Below, piece by piece: positions 55,037 through 63,574 of a stretch of 64,000 bases of DNA. Origin of the DNA: Pseudomonas cremoricolorata DSM 17059 = NBRC 16634 (GTDB lineage Bacteria; Pseudomonadota; Gammaproteobacteria; Pseudomonadales; Pseudomonadaceae); NCBI RefSeq assembly GCF_000425745.1, contig NZ_KE384442.1, positions 128,968-192,967 on the forward strand, read 5' to 3'. Each line of letters opens with the position of its first letter. Positions within the stretch are counted from its first letter, which is position 1. The translations under genes were made by a program, and so were the position numbers. The notes below the pieces were generated by a model. The model saw nothing but the letters and a program-made list of their open reading frames with translations, searched no databases and was not told where the DNA came from.

Positions 55037-56283
55037 AGTTCGAGAAACTCCAAGGGGATGCCCAGCTCGGCACGGCCGACGTAGGTGGCGAACGATTCCC
55101 ACTGCGCGCCGACGTGACCGCGGTACATCGACACGTCGCTGAAATAGCGCAGCATGCGCGTGTCGCAACGGGCCTGGGAGGTGCCCGAGGTGCGGAACAG
55201 CAACTCGACCGCCTCGCAGGCCTGACGTCCGGCCTGTTGCAACGCGCCCCAGGCGCGCACGTTGAGCGCCACGCTGATCGGCTCGCGGGTCTCACACCAG
55301 CGCTGGGCCAGGCGCTGGTGCTGCTCGCAGGTGTGCAGCAGGGTGGCCTCGGCGGCATCGGTGAGGGCCAGGGCCTGGCCGAAGGCGCGCTGGTACTGCA
55401 CGTCTTCGGCGCGCTTGCGCCGCGGGTCGAGGGGGTGCGGCAGCAGTTCGATCAGCTCGCGGTATTCATCGAGTGCCGCCCGCGCGGCGCCGATCACCGG
55501 TGCCAGCAGGTTGGCGTGGTAGGGCAGCATCAGGTAACCCAGGTACAGCGGGTTGCCGTGCAGGCGCGTGCCGGGGGTGCCGTCGCTGACGTCCTGGTTG
55601 GCGTAGAAGCCGGCGAACGGCACGGCGGCCCGTTCAGGGACGAACACATCGTCCAGGTGGATGCTGTTCGAGCCGCTGGCGCGCATGCCGAGAATCTCGC
55701 TGCCGCCCCAGTCGTTGAGGATGCAGAAGTCGGCGCGCGGCACCAGGCAGGCCAGCGGTTCGCCCGCCGTCCCGGCCTGCTCGTCGATGACCGTGACGAT
55801 GGCGTGGGTGGAGTAGGTGACGCCGGTGCAGTAGGCGAAGGTGCCGCTGACCCGGTAGCCGCCCTCGACCCGCGTGCAACTGCCGCCGGGAAACGCCCGG
55901 TGCGGGGCGATGAAATGGCCATCGCTGCCAAATACCTCGTCCTGCACCGCCTGCGACCAGTGCGAGGCGAGGGTCAGGGCGTGGCCGGCGGCCAGGGTCA
56001 GGCTCCAGCCCAGTGCCGGGTGGCCCTGGGAAATCTCGATCATGACCCGGTAGAAATCGCCCAGGCTCATCTCGTGTCCGCCATAACGACGCGGTTGCAG
56101 CAATCGGTAGAAACCGTGCTCGCGGAACCAGTGGTGCATGGCCGGGCTGTAGGTGCCCTGCGAGTCGCTCACTTCCTGTTCGGCGCGCAGCTTGTGGCGT
56201 ATGTCGCGCGCGAGCTCGAGATACTCTTCTACTGTCCGGTCGGCGACGGGCGCGGCCGTGACGTGGGTACTTGCTTGGCCCAT
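55033..56283 (-). CDS. Acyl-CoA-dehydrogenase-fold flavin monooxygenase
   Basis: This 416-residue protein has the acyl-CoA dehydrogenase fold of two-component monooxygenases such as HpaH/HsaA and indole monooxygenase IifC. Visible blocks are YGGHEMSLGDFYRVM, GHPALGWSL, GGYRVSGTFAYCTGV and GMRASGSNSIHLDDVFVP. No catalytic glutamate pattern of true acyl-CoA dehydrogenases stands out. AGGA lies 8 nt before the ATG at 56283. It sits between the tryptophanase-like gene and the HpaB-type gene, so it may hydroxylate the aromatic product of the lyase. This is inference. Confidence 0.82.
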   Translation of the reverse strand: MGQASTHVTAAPVADRTVEEYLELARDIRHKLRAEQEVSDSQGTYSPAMHHWFREHGFYRLLQPRRYGGHEMSLGDFYRVMIEISQGHPALGWSLTLAAGHALTLASHWSQAVQDEVFGSDGHFIAPHRAFPGGSCTRVEGGYRVSGTFAYCTGVTYSTHAIVTVIDEQAGTAGEPLACLVPRADFCILNDWGGSEILGMRASGSNSIHLDDVFVPERAAVPFAGFYANQDVSDGTPGTRLHGNPLYLGYLMLPYHANLLAPVIGAARAALDEYRELIELLPHPLDPRRKRAEDVQYQRAFGQALALTDAAEATLLHTCEQHQRLAQRWCETREPISVALNVRAWGALQQAGRQACEAVELLFRTSGTSQARCDTRMLRYFSDVSMYRGHVGAQWESFATYVGRAELGIPLEFLEL

Positions 56284-56309
56284 GGAAATGATCCTGATGT
56301 CGGGGTGGG

Positions 56310-57707
56310 TCAAATTTCTTTGAAACGTGCGGTGAACTGGCGCAGGACCGCCGGCTCGTAGGTGAAGTCCAGTGGCCGCAGGCTGGCGGCGCGCTGCACC
56401 ACCTCGATCAGCGAGTCGGCCACGTAGTCCATGTGGTTGTCGGTGTAGGTGCGCCGTGGAATGGTCAGGCGCATCAGCTCGAACAACGCCGGCTCCTGCT
56501 CGCCGGTTTGCGGGTGCCGGCCCATCATCAGCGAGCCGATTTCCGTGGCGCGCACGCCGCTTTCCAGATACAGCGCGTTGACCAGCATCTGTGCCGGGAA
56601 ATGATGGCCGGGCACATCCGGGCGAATCTTGCCGGCATCGACGAACACCGCGTGCCCGCCCACCGGGGTCTGGATCGGCACGCCGGCCTTTTGCAGGCGC
56701 TCGGCGAGGTATTCGACCTGGGCGATACGGCTGGCCAGGTGATGCACGTCGCAGGCCTCGTCCAGGCCCACAGCCATGGCCTCGAGGTCGCGCCCGGCCA
56801 GGCCGCCGTAGGTGATGAACCCTTCCAGCGGCACGCAACGCAGTTGCGCGGCGCGCAGCAGCTCGCCGTCTTCGCGGAAACAGCACAGGCCGCCGATGTT
56901 GACCATCGCGTCCTTCTTCGCCGACATGGTGAAGATGTCGGCGCAGTCGAACATCTCGCGCACGATCGTGTGGATCGACTGCTCGCGGTAACGCGGGTCG
57001 CGCTGCTGGATGAAGTAGGCGTTTTCGGAGAAACGCGCCGCATCGATCACCACCGGAATGCCATGCCGGCGTGCCATGGAGGCGGCTTCACGCATGTTGT
57101 CCATCGCCACCGGCTGGCCGCCGACGCTGTTGCAGGTGATGGTGATGACCACCGCCGCCACCTGTTCGGCACCGAGCCGTTCGATGTCGCTGGCCAGGGC
57201 GGCGAGGTCGAAGTTGCCTTTCCAGTCGTCATGCCGGGCGGTGTCCAGGGCGGCCGGGCAGATCAGGTTGCTGACCATCGCGCCGGCGAGTTCCACGTGC
57301 GCCTTGGTGGTGTCGAAATGGTGGTTGGAGATGAACACCGGCGCCGTCGCCCCGCGTTGCCGGGCGCGCTCGACCAGGCAGGGGAACAGAATCTGCTCGG
57401 CGCCGCGGCCCTGGTGCACGGGAATGGTGTGGGCAAAGCCGAACAGGCGCTCGACAGTATCGCTGAGCTTGAAGAAGCTGCGGCTGCCGGCGTACGACTC
57501 ATCGGCGGACATCATCGCGCTCCATTGCCGGTCGCTCATCGCGCCGGTGCCGCTGTCGGTCAGCAGATCGATGAAGACATCGTCGGCGCGCAGCAGGAAC
57601 GGGTTCAGGCCGGCCTTGTGCAGGGCTTGCTGGCGGTATTCGGGGGTGGTGGTCCTGAGTGGCTCAACCATCTTGATGCGATACGGTTCAGGCATACGAA
57701 CGGGCAT
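56310..57707 (-). CDS. Tryptophanase/tyrosine phenol-lyase family beta-lyase, tryptophanase-like
   Basis: This 465-residue PLP enzyme has family blocks NPFLLRADDVFIDLLTDSG, HQGRGAEQILFP and MSAKKDAMVNIGG, with PLP lysine K265. D132 in HFDTT and the isoleucine in ATEIGS agree with tryptophanase; tyrosine phenol-lyase has Thr and Arg there. Where E. coli TnaA has His463 the residue is Q457, so substrate use may be altered. It would release pyruvate, ammonia and an aromatic or other leaving group. GGAGG lies 8 nt before the ATG. Motif comparison is from memory. Confidence 0.87.
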   Translation of the reverse strand: MPVRMPEPYRIKMVEPLRTTTPEYRQQALHKAGLNPFLLRADDVFIDLLTDSGTGAMSDRQWSAMMSADESYAGSRSFFKLSDTVERLFGFAHTIPVHQGRGAEQILFPCLVERARQRGATAPVFISNHHFDTTKAHVELAGAMVSNLICPAALDTARHDDWKGNFDLAALASDIERLGAEQVAAVVITITCNSVGGQPVAMDNMREAASMARRHGIPVVIDAARFSENAYFIQQRDPRYREQSIHTIVREMFDCADIFTMSAKKDAMVNIGGLCCFREDGELLRAAQLRCVPLEGFITYGGLAGRDLEAMAVGLDEACDVHHLASRIAQVEYLAERLQKAGVPIQTPVGGHAVFVDAGKIRPDVPGHHFPAQMLVNALYLESGVRATEIGSLMMGRHPQTGEQEPALFELMRLTIPRRTYTDNHMDYVADSLIEVVQRAASLRPLDFTYEPAVLRQFTARFKEI

Positions 57708-57755
57708 TTACAGGGCCTCCGGGGCACTCGAAGCGAATAGGGGTGTGGCGTTGAA

Positions 57756-58448
57756 TCAGCTGTTGACGATGCGCCGCAGCACTTGCCACTGCTCGTCGCT
57801 GAGGGTCAGCCGGTCTTGCTGGTGCAACACCGAATTGATGCCGACCTTGGCCCGTGAGCCATGGGCACGCAGGTAGGCTTCGACGAACTGCGGCTGGTCC
57901 GAGAGAAACGCGATATCCAGCTCGACCATTTCGCGCACCACGAGCAACGGCACTGGTGAGCGCAGCGGATTGAAGCTATCGCTGCGCAGGCCGGGCTTGG
58001 GGCAGTGCGAATAGAACTCGCCGAGCATCAGCCCGGCAGCGAGGAAGTCTGGCTTGAGCAGCGTGTGGTAGTGATTGACCTGGGCCGGGTCGTCGAGGCC
58101 ATGCAGCACGGCGACGATGGTCTTGAACTGGCTGGCGTTGCCGTGCTGCGGCGCGTTGTCCTTGAAGCGCTCGATCAGGCTTAGCAGGTCGGCGCAGATA
58201 TCGGCCTGCTCACGCTCGGCGAAGGCGATGTCCACCAGCCAGAAGGTTTCGCGCTTGATCGCAGCCGGTGTCCAGGGGCACACCGCGCCGCTGCGGCCAA
58301 GCTCGGGGTGCGGGTTGCACAGGTAGGTGTGCGACCACTGCGCGATCTGCGTCATCTGCGCCGAGCAATCAGCGCTGGCGCCCTGCAAGGCCTGGGCGAT
58401 GGGGACAAGCGTGAGCTGCGCAGCAGAAGTGTTGTCACGTTCCATCAT
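57756..58448 (-). CDS. Unrecognised protein (possibly DUF6875 family)
   Basis: This is a soluble 230-residue protein. The segment HPELGRSGAVCPWTPAAI (near 47-64), with a cysteine-proline pair, is its most distinctive feature. It may match the DUF6875 family, but I am unsure. There is no signal peptide or membrane helix. It lies between the exporter and the lyase in one operon, with gaps of 39 and 48 bp, so it probably takes part in the same pathway. Start has AGGA upstream. Confidence 0.65.
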   Translation of the reverse strand: MMERDNTSAAQLTLVPIAQALQGASADCSAQMTQIAQWSHTYLCNPHPELGRSGAVCPWTPAAIKRETFWLVDIAFAEREQADICADLLSLIERFKDNAPQHGNASQFKTIVAVLHGLDDPAQVNHYHTLLKPDFLAAGLMLGEFYSHCPKPGLRSDSFNPLRSPVPLLVVREMVELDIAFLSDQPQFVEAYLRAHGSRAKVGINSVLHQQDRLTLSDEQWQVLRRIVNS

Positions 58449-58487
58449 GACGTCCTCAAAGGGTCGATTGATCAGGCCGAGCGACTC

Positions 58488-60011
58488 TCAGCGCTCGGCA
58501 CCAGGCGCGGCTCCTGCCGCGCAGGCAGCACCGGGTTCGGCCAGCGCCCAGCGGCTGACCAGCGCTGCCGCCAGGGTCAGGGCGCCAAGGCCATAGCTCA
58601 GGGTGGCGAAGGCTGCGCCGTACAGCTCGCCGAGGGCCTGCGCTGATACCTGTGCGGCATTGGCCTGGGCGGCGCTGAAGCTTCCGGTGGCCAGCTCCGC
58701 GGCCACCGTTGTAGCGCTGTCGGGGCCGAGCAGTGCGCTCAGCTGTCCCTGCAACAAGCTGTTGAGCAAGGCCAGGGCGGCGGCCACGCAGACCGCCTCG
58801 CCGCAGGCGCGCATGGTGGTGAAGATGCCCGTGGCCATGCCGGCGCGCTCCACCGACACCACCTTGATCGACAGGTCGTCCATCAGCCCCCAGGGAATCG
58901 CCGAGCCGATGCCGATCAGCGCCATGGGCAGGCACAGCGTAAGCCAGGCGGCGCCCACCGGCACTTGCGCTAGCCACAGCAGGCCGCCGGCGGCCAGCAG
59001 CAGCCCGGCGAAACACAGGTTGGCCGGGGCGATGTAGCGCGCCATCAGCGCCGAGAGGAACGGCACCACCAGCATCGGCAGCGACAGGCCGAGCATCAGC
59101 AGCCCGGCCTGGCCGGTGCCCAGGCCCTCGACGCCGACGAAGCGCAGCGGCAGCACAATCAGCAGCACGATGAAGCTCAGCGCGGTGGCAATCGGCAGCA
59201 ATTGCACGCCAACGAAGCGTTTGCTGGCGAACAGCGACAGGTCGAGCATCGGCCGTGCCTGGCGCTGCTCGATACCGATGAACAGCGCCAGCATCAGCAG
59301 CGCCGCGCCCACCAGACTGAGCACCGTGAGGCTTCGCCAGCCGTGTGCCGGCACTTGCATGATGGCGAAGGTCAGCAGCACCAGCATGGCACTGAAGCTG
59401 AGCACCCCGGCCCAGTCCAGGTGGCGCGCGCCGGGGTCGCGGCTTTCGCGCATGCGCGGCGCCGCCAGCAGCCAGGCCAGGCCGCCGAAGGCCGCGCCGA
59501 GCAGGAAGATCGAGCGCCAGTTGAAGAACTCCACCAACGCCCCGGAAATCACCGGGCCGAAGGCCAGACCGAGGCCGAACGCGGTGCCCAGCAGACCGAA
59601 GGCGCGGGTACGCGCATGGCCTTCATATTCCTGGGCCAGGGTCGCCGAGCCGCCGGCCATGGTCAGCGCCGCGGCGATGCCTTGCAGGCCGCGAATCAGG
59701 TCGAGAAACACCACGTTGGGCGCGCAACTGACCACCACCGAGAGCACCGTGAAGCTGCCGATGCCCCAGCAGAACATGCGCTTGCGTCCATACAGGTCAG
59801 CCAGGGTGCCGGCGGCCATGATCGCGCTGCCGAAACTCAAGGCGAAGGCGTTGACCACCCAGGCCAGCGCCACCGGGCTGCCGCCCAGATCGTCGCCAAT
59901 CGCCGCCAGGGCCATGGCCGGGCCGGTGTACTCCAGAGGCAGGATCAAACCGGCGGTGCATACCGCGAACAGGACCAAGGCCCGGCGCGTCGCGTCTTGC
60001 TGGGCTTGCAT
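58488..60011 (-). CDS. MFS exporter, DHA2 (14-helix) family
   Basis: This 507-residue inner-membrane protein has about 14 hydrophobic helices. It carries the motif GTLADLYGRKRMF (near 68-80) and the antiporter-type segment LGTAFGLGLAFGPVISGAL (near 140-158). It is the first gene of the operon that ends with the HpaB-type gene, so it probably exports the pathway product or a toxic intermediate. GGAGG lies 8 nt before the ATG at 60011. A LysR gene diverges from it. Confidence 0.87.
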   Translation of the reverse strand: MQAQQDATRRALVLFAVCTAGLILPLEYTGPAMALAAIGDDLGGSPVALAWVVNAFALSFGSAIMAAGTLADLYGRKRMFCWGIGSFTVLSVVVSCAPNVVFLDLIRGLQGIAAALTMAGGSATLAQEYEGHARTRAFGLLGTAFGLGLAFGPVISGALVEFFNWRSIFLLGAAFGGLAWLLAAPRMRESRDPGARHLDWAGVLSFSAMLVLLTFAIMQVPAHGWRSLTVLSLVGAALLMLALFIGIEQRQARPMLDLSLFASKRFVGVQLLPIATALSFIVLLIVLPLRFVGVEGLGTGQAGLLMLGLSLPMLVVPFLSALMARYIAPANLCFAGLLLAAGGLLWLAQVPVGAAWLTLCLPMALIGIGSAIPWGLMDDLSIKVVSVERAGMATGIFTTMRACGEAVCVAAALALLNSLLQGQLSALLGPDSATTVAAELATGSFSAAQANAAQVSAQALGELYGAAFATLSYGLGALTLAAALVSRWALAEPGAACAAGAAPGAER

Positions 60012-60070
60012 GGAAATCGCCTCCGTCCCTGAGCAGTAGACGGGGGATGGTATTTGAGGGATAAGTGCAC

Positions 60071-60090
60071 TTGAAGGGGAGAATATTCAA
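60071..60090. promoter_or_regulatory. Candidate LysR operator between lysR and the MFS operon
   Basis: TTGAA-N10-TTCAA is an inverted repeat with a GAATATTC core at 60081-60088. It sits in the 99-bp divergent region, 20 bp before the lysR start and 59 bp before the MFS start. Confidence 0.4.
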
Positions 60091-60110
60091 AAGAGAATTG
60101 CGGTTAGTGC

Positions 60111-61019
60111 ATGAATGATGACATTTCGCTATGGCGCCTGTTTTTCCGTATCGTCGAGCGCGGCAGCCTGACCAAAGCCGCTGACGACCACGACCTCGAG
60201 CCGTCTTCGGTGAGCCGGCGCATCTCTTCGCTGGAGAAGCGCCTGAACGTACGCCTGCTCAATCGCACCACCCGGCAAGTGACCATGACCGAGGCAGGGT
60301 CACGCGCCTATGAACTGATGCGCCCACTGATCGATGAGATGGAAGGGGTGATCGCCGACCTCGATGGCGCCTCGCCGCTGATTGCCGGCACCATCCGCAT
60401 GACCGCACCGGTCAACTTCGGCGAGCGGCATCTGGTGGGCTGGTTGACGGCGTTCCAGAAGCGGCATCCGCAGATTTTGCTCGACCTGGTGCTGTCGGAC
60501 TCGCGCCTCGATCTGCGCGGCGAAGCCATCGACCTGGCCCTGCGGGTTGGCGAGCCGCCGGTGTCGGACATGCTGATCCGGCGCATCGGCTGCATGCCCA
60601 GCGTGCTCTGTGCCAGCCCCACCTATGTGCGTGCCCACGGCCTGCCGGAGAAACCCCAGGACCTCACCAGCCACCGCGGCATCCTTTATTCGCTCGGCCA
60701 GGAACGCCACCGCACCCGCCTGCGCCTGAACCGCGACGGCAAGGAAGTCAGTGTCGAGTTGCAGGGGGTGTTCTACCTCAACAACGTCGGCGCGATTCTG
60801 CAGGCCGTGCGCCAGGGCGCCGGCATCCATCCGGGGCCACGCTGGCTATTCCAGGCAGGGATCGACTCCGGTGAGCTGGTCGAGTTGTTGCCCAAATGGA
60901 GCCTGACCGGTTTGCCGGTGCACCTGGTGCGCCTGAACAACCGCTATGAGCCCAAGCGGGTGAAGGCTCTGGAGGATTGGATCGAGCAGTGTTGGGTACG
61001 GGAGATGGGGGGGCATTGA
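60111..61019 (+). CDS. LysR-family transcriptional regulator
   Basis: This 302-residue regulator has an N-terminal winged helix (SLTKAADDHDLEPSSVSRRI, about 19-38) and an effector domain (about 90-295). It diverges from the five-gene MFS-lyase-monooxygenase operon and is the natural regulator of it. The effector is unknown. Confidence 0.88.
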   Translation: MNDDISLWRLFFRIVERGSLTKAADDHDLEPSSVSRRISSLEKRLNVRLLNRTTRQVTMTEAGSRAYELMRPLIDEMEGVIADLDGASPLIAGTIRMTAPVNFGERHLVGWLTAFQKRHPQILLDLVLSDSRLDLRGEAIDLALRVGEPPVSDMLIRRIGCMPSVLCASPTYVRAHGLPEKPQDLTSHRGILYSLGQERHRTRLRLNRDGKEVSVELQGVFYLNNVGAILQAVRQGAGIHPGPRWLFQAGIDSGELVELLPKWSLTGLPVHLVRLNNRYEPKRVKALEDWIEQCWVREMGGH

Positions 61020-61043
61020 GTGGCGCTGCGGTTTAGCGGCGAA

Positions 61044-61060
61044 GGGCCGCAAAGCGGCCC
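61044..61060. terminator. Hairpin between convergent lysR and receptor genes
   Basis: GGGCCGC-AAA-GCGGCCC is a perfect 7-bp stem placed between two convergent stops (61019 and 61073). T-runs are weak on both sides, so termination efficiency is uncertain. Its form resembles the end of a P. putida REP. Confidence 0.6.
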
Positions 61061-61072
61061 CGGTTGTTTGGA

Positions 61073-63259
61073 TCAGAAGGTGTACTTGGCAGTCAGCATC
61101 AGGTTGCGCGGCGCTCCGTAGTTGTCGCCGCCGTACTGGTAGGAGCTGGAGATGGACGAGTAGTACTTGCGGTCGAACACATTGTTGGCGTTTAGCTGCA
61201 AGTCGAGGTGCTGGTTGACCTGGTAACCGGCCATGAGATCGGTGACGGCATAGCTGCCCTGTTGCAGACGGTAGTTGCTGCCGTCGGCCAGCTCGATGTC
61301 GTTGTACAAACGGCTCTGCCACGACAGCGTGCCGCCGACTCGCAGTTTCTCCAGGTCGCCCTGGAAGCGGTAGTTGGTGGTCAGCTTGAACAGGTGTTCA
61401 GGCACGTCGGTATCGAAGCGCTGGTTGACGCTTCCCGGATTATTGTCGTCCTTGAGGGTATGCACGCGAGCGTAGGTATAGCCTGCGCCGACCTGCCAGC
61501 GGTCGGTCAGCGCGCCTTGCAGTTCCAAGTCGACGCCCTGGCTGCGCACTTGGCCAGAGGCTTCGTAGCACTGATTCAATCCGCGAGGGCAGACTGCAGT
61601 GTTGGTCTGCACCGCGCGGTTTTCCTGATCGACACGGAACAGCGCCGCGCTGGCGTTCAAGGCACCGTCGAAGTATTCGCCCTTTATCCCCACTTCGTAG
61701 TTCTTGCCCACGATAGGCCGCACGGGTGTGCCTGCCTCATCACGTTCAGATTGCGGGGTAAAGATGTCGCTGTAGCTCACGTACACCGAGTGATGCTGGT
61801 CGAGGTCGTAAATCAAGCCGGCATAGCGGGTCAGGTTGCGGGTGACTTTATAGTCGCCCTCGCCATCACGGTCGTCATAGTCGTACCAGTCCAAGCGGCC
61901 ACCGACGATCAGCTTGAGCGGATCAGCCAGGCTGAAGCGGCTGGTGACATAGACGCCTTCCTGGGAGGTAACTGCTTGTGTAGCGCTGCCAAGCTTGGTG
62001 AAGTCAGGTTTGCCTGCCTCCAGCGGATAACCCGACTGGTTGTACGGAGAGTATTGCTGCTCCGTCATGTCATAAATCCGTTTGCTGGCGCCGACCACCA
62101 GTTCGTGGGTGCGACCGAATGCCTGGAACGGCCCACTGGCAAACGCATCCACGCCAGCCTGTTTCTCGTCATAGGTGGCTTTGTAGATGGTGCGGGCCAG
62201 GCGTTGGTCCGGAGTGAAGCGTGACTGATAGGAGCCTCGGAACATCGCATCCTGCTCGGCGTAGTTGGCGTTGAGCTGCAACTTCCAGTCGTTGGCCAGT
62301 TGATGGCGCAACTCGGCGAACACCGTGTTGATCTCTTGATCCTTGCTCTCCCAGTCGGTGCCAGGGTTGTAGGAGCGCGGCAGGTGCAGGTGGCGGCCGT
62401 CCAGGCCGACCATCGACGAGCCCCAGAAGTAATTGGTCTTGTCCTTCTGGTTGGAGAACCCCAGGGTCAGTGTGGTGCTGTCGGTCAGATCTGCTTCGGT
62501 GACTGCGTAGAACAAGCCGTGACGCTGCATGGCGTTGTCGACGAAGCTGTTGGCATCGTTGTAGGAAGTCACCACCCGGCCGCGCCAAGTGCCACTGCCG
62601 TTGAGCGGGCTGGAGGCATCCAGCTCGCCGCGGTAGTCGTCCCAACTGCCGGCGGCACCGGTGAGGGTCACTTTCTGCTCAGCCAGCGGCCGCTTGCGCA
62701 CCAGGTTTACGGCTGCCGAGGGGTTGCCTGCCCCGGTCACCAGGCCCGTCGCTCCGCGCACCACTTCCACGCGGTCGAACATCGCCAGGTTAGGCTGCGC
62801 GCCGACGCTGACGCCGTTGTAACCGCTGGGGATGCCGTCGTACATCAGATTGTCGATGTCGAAGCCTCGGGCGGTGTAGGTCTGCCTCCCCGGGCCGTCG
62901 TTATAGTTCAGATAAACGCCAGGGGTTGCCCTTATCACATCATTGATACTGGTCATCCCCTGATCGTCCATCCGCTGGCGGGTAATCACCGTCACCGCCT
63001 GGGGCGTTTCGCGCTGGGTCAGCGGCAGTTTGGTGGCTGTCGACATCGCTCCGGAGGTGTACGACTCACTGCCCTCGGTGGTGCTGCCCAGGTGGGTGTT
63101 GATGATGTCGGTGGCGCCCAGTTCGATGACCCCGCTCGCAGGCGTAGCCGTTGCCGGTTCGGTGTCCTCGGCCAGGGCCGGGGTGGCGGTGGCCATGCAG
63201 ACCACCAGCGCGAGCAGGTTGAACGGCGGGCGAGGGCGTAGCGGGAGAGAGCAGGACAT
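61073..63259 (-). CDS. TonB-dependent siderophore receptor
   Basis: This outer-membrane receptor of about 728 residues has a signal peptide ending near TPALA-ED. The plug contains TVITRQRMDDQGMTSINDVI in family style, ARGFDIDNLMYDGIP and VEVVRGATGLVTGAGNPSA. The C-terminus ends in LTAKYTF. It lacks an STN domain, so it does not signal through a FecI system. The ATG at 63259 is preferred; an upstream TTG adds two residues. A Fur-like box lies upstream. The substrate is unknown. Confidence 0.9.
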   Translation of the reverse strand: MSCSLPLRPRPPFNLLALVVCMATATPALAEDTEPATATPASGVIELGATDIINTHLGSTTEGSESYTSGAMSTATKLPLTQRETPQAVTVITRQRMDDQGMTSINDVIRATPGVYLNYNDGPGRQTYTARGFDIDNLMYDGIPSGYNGVSVGAQPNLAMFDRVEVVRGATGLVTGAGNPSAAVNLVRKRPLAEQKVTLTGAAGSWDDYRGELDASSPLNGSGTWRGRVVTSYNDANSFVDNAMQRHGLFYAVTEADLTDSTTLTLGFSNQKDKTNYFWGSSMVGLDGRHLHLPRSYNPGTDWESKDQEINTVFAELRHQLANDWKLQLNANYAEQDAMFRGSYQSRFTPDQRLARTIYKATYDEKQAGVDAFASGPFQAFGRTHELVVGASKRIYDMTEQQYSPYNQSGYPLEAGKPDFTKLGSATQAVTSQEGVYVTSRFSLADPLKLIVGGRLDWYDYDDRDGEGDYKVTRNLTRYAGLIYDLDQHHSVYVSYSDIFTPQSERDEAGTPVRPIVGKNYEVGIKGEYFDGALNASAALFRVDQENRAVQTNTAVCPRGLNQCYEASGQVRSQGVDLELQGALTDRWQVGAGYTYARVHTLKDDNNPGSVNQRFDTDVPEHLFKLTTNYRFQGDLEKLRVGGTLSWQSRLYNDIELADGSNYRLQQGSYAVTDLMAGYQVNQHLDLQLNANNVFDRKYYSSISSSYQYGGDNYGAPRNLMLTAKYTF

Positions 63260-63292
63260 GGGCAAAGGCCTGAATGCTGAAAATGAAAGTTG

Positions 63293-63312
63293 CTTATGAG
63301 AATCGTTAGCAA
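63293..63312. promoter_or_regulatory. Putative Fur box upstream of the second siderophore receptor
   Basis: CTTATGAGAATCGTTAGCAA contains the TGAGAATC core often seen in Pseudomonas Fur boxes, with a partial dyad around it. It is 34 bp before the receptor start. Confidence 0.65.
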
Positions 63313-63574
63313 TCAGTGTGTCAAGATACGTCGCGACATAGGAAATAGAGCACTGTCTTACAGGGTGACAAGATCAAGCCGATAGTCGCGACCAGTGGTG
63401 CAATGCTGCGGTCGGCACTCCCCTCAAGAACCGGCCGTGCGCGCCGATGAACTGGTCACGACGTGCCGCTCGCCAGCCAGTTCATTCCCCTGAGCCAAAG
63501 TGCTAGCATCGGCCGCCGCCCGGCATCGACCCCAGCGTCGCTTATCTCCAACGTTGTTCATTCGTCGGACCTAC
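63313..63574. other. Intergenic region before the ABC transporter gene
   Basis: Together with the Fur region, this is a 315-bp gap between divergent genes. I see no gene or clear hairpin in it. It presumably holds the promoter of the plus-strand ABC transporter gene. Confidence 0.5.
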
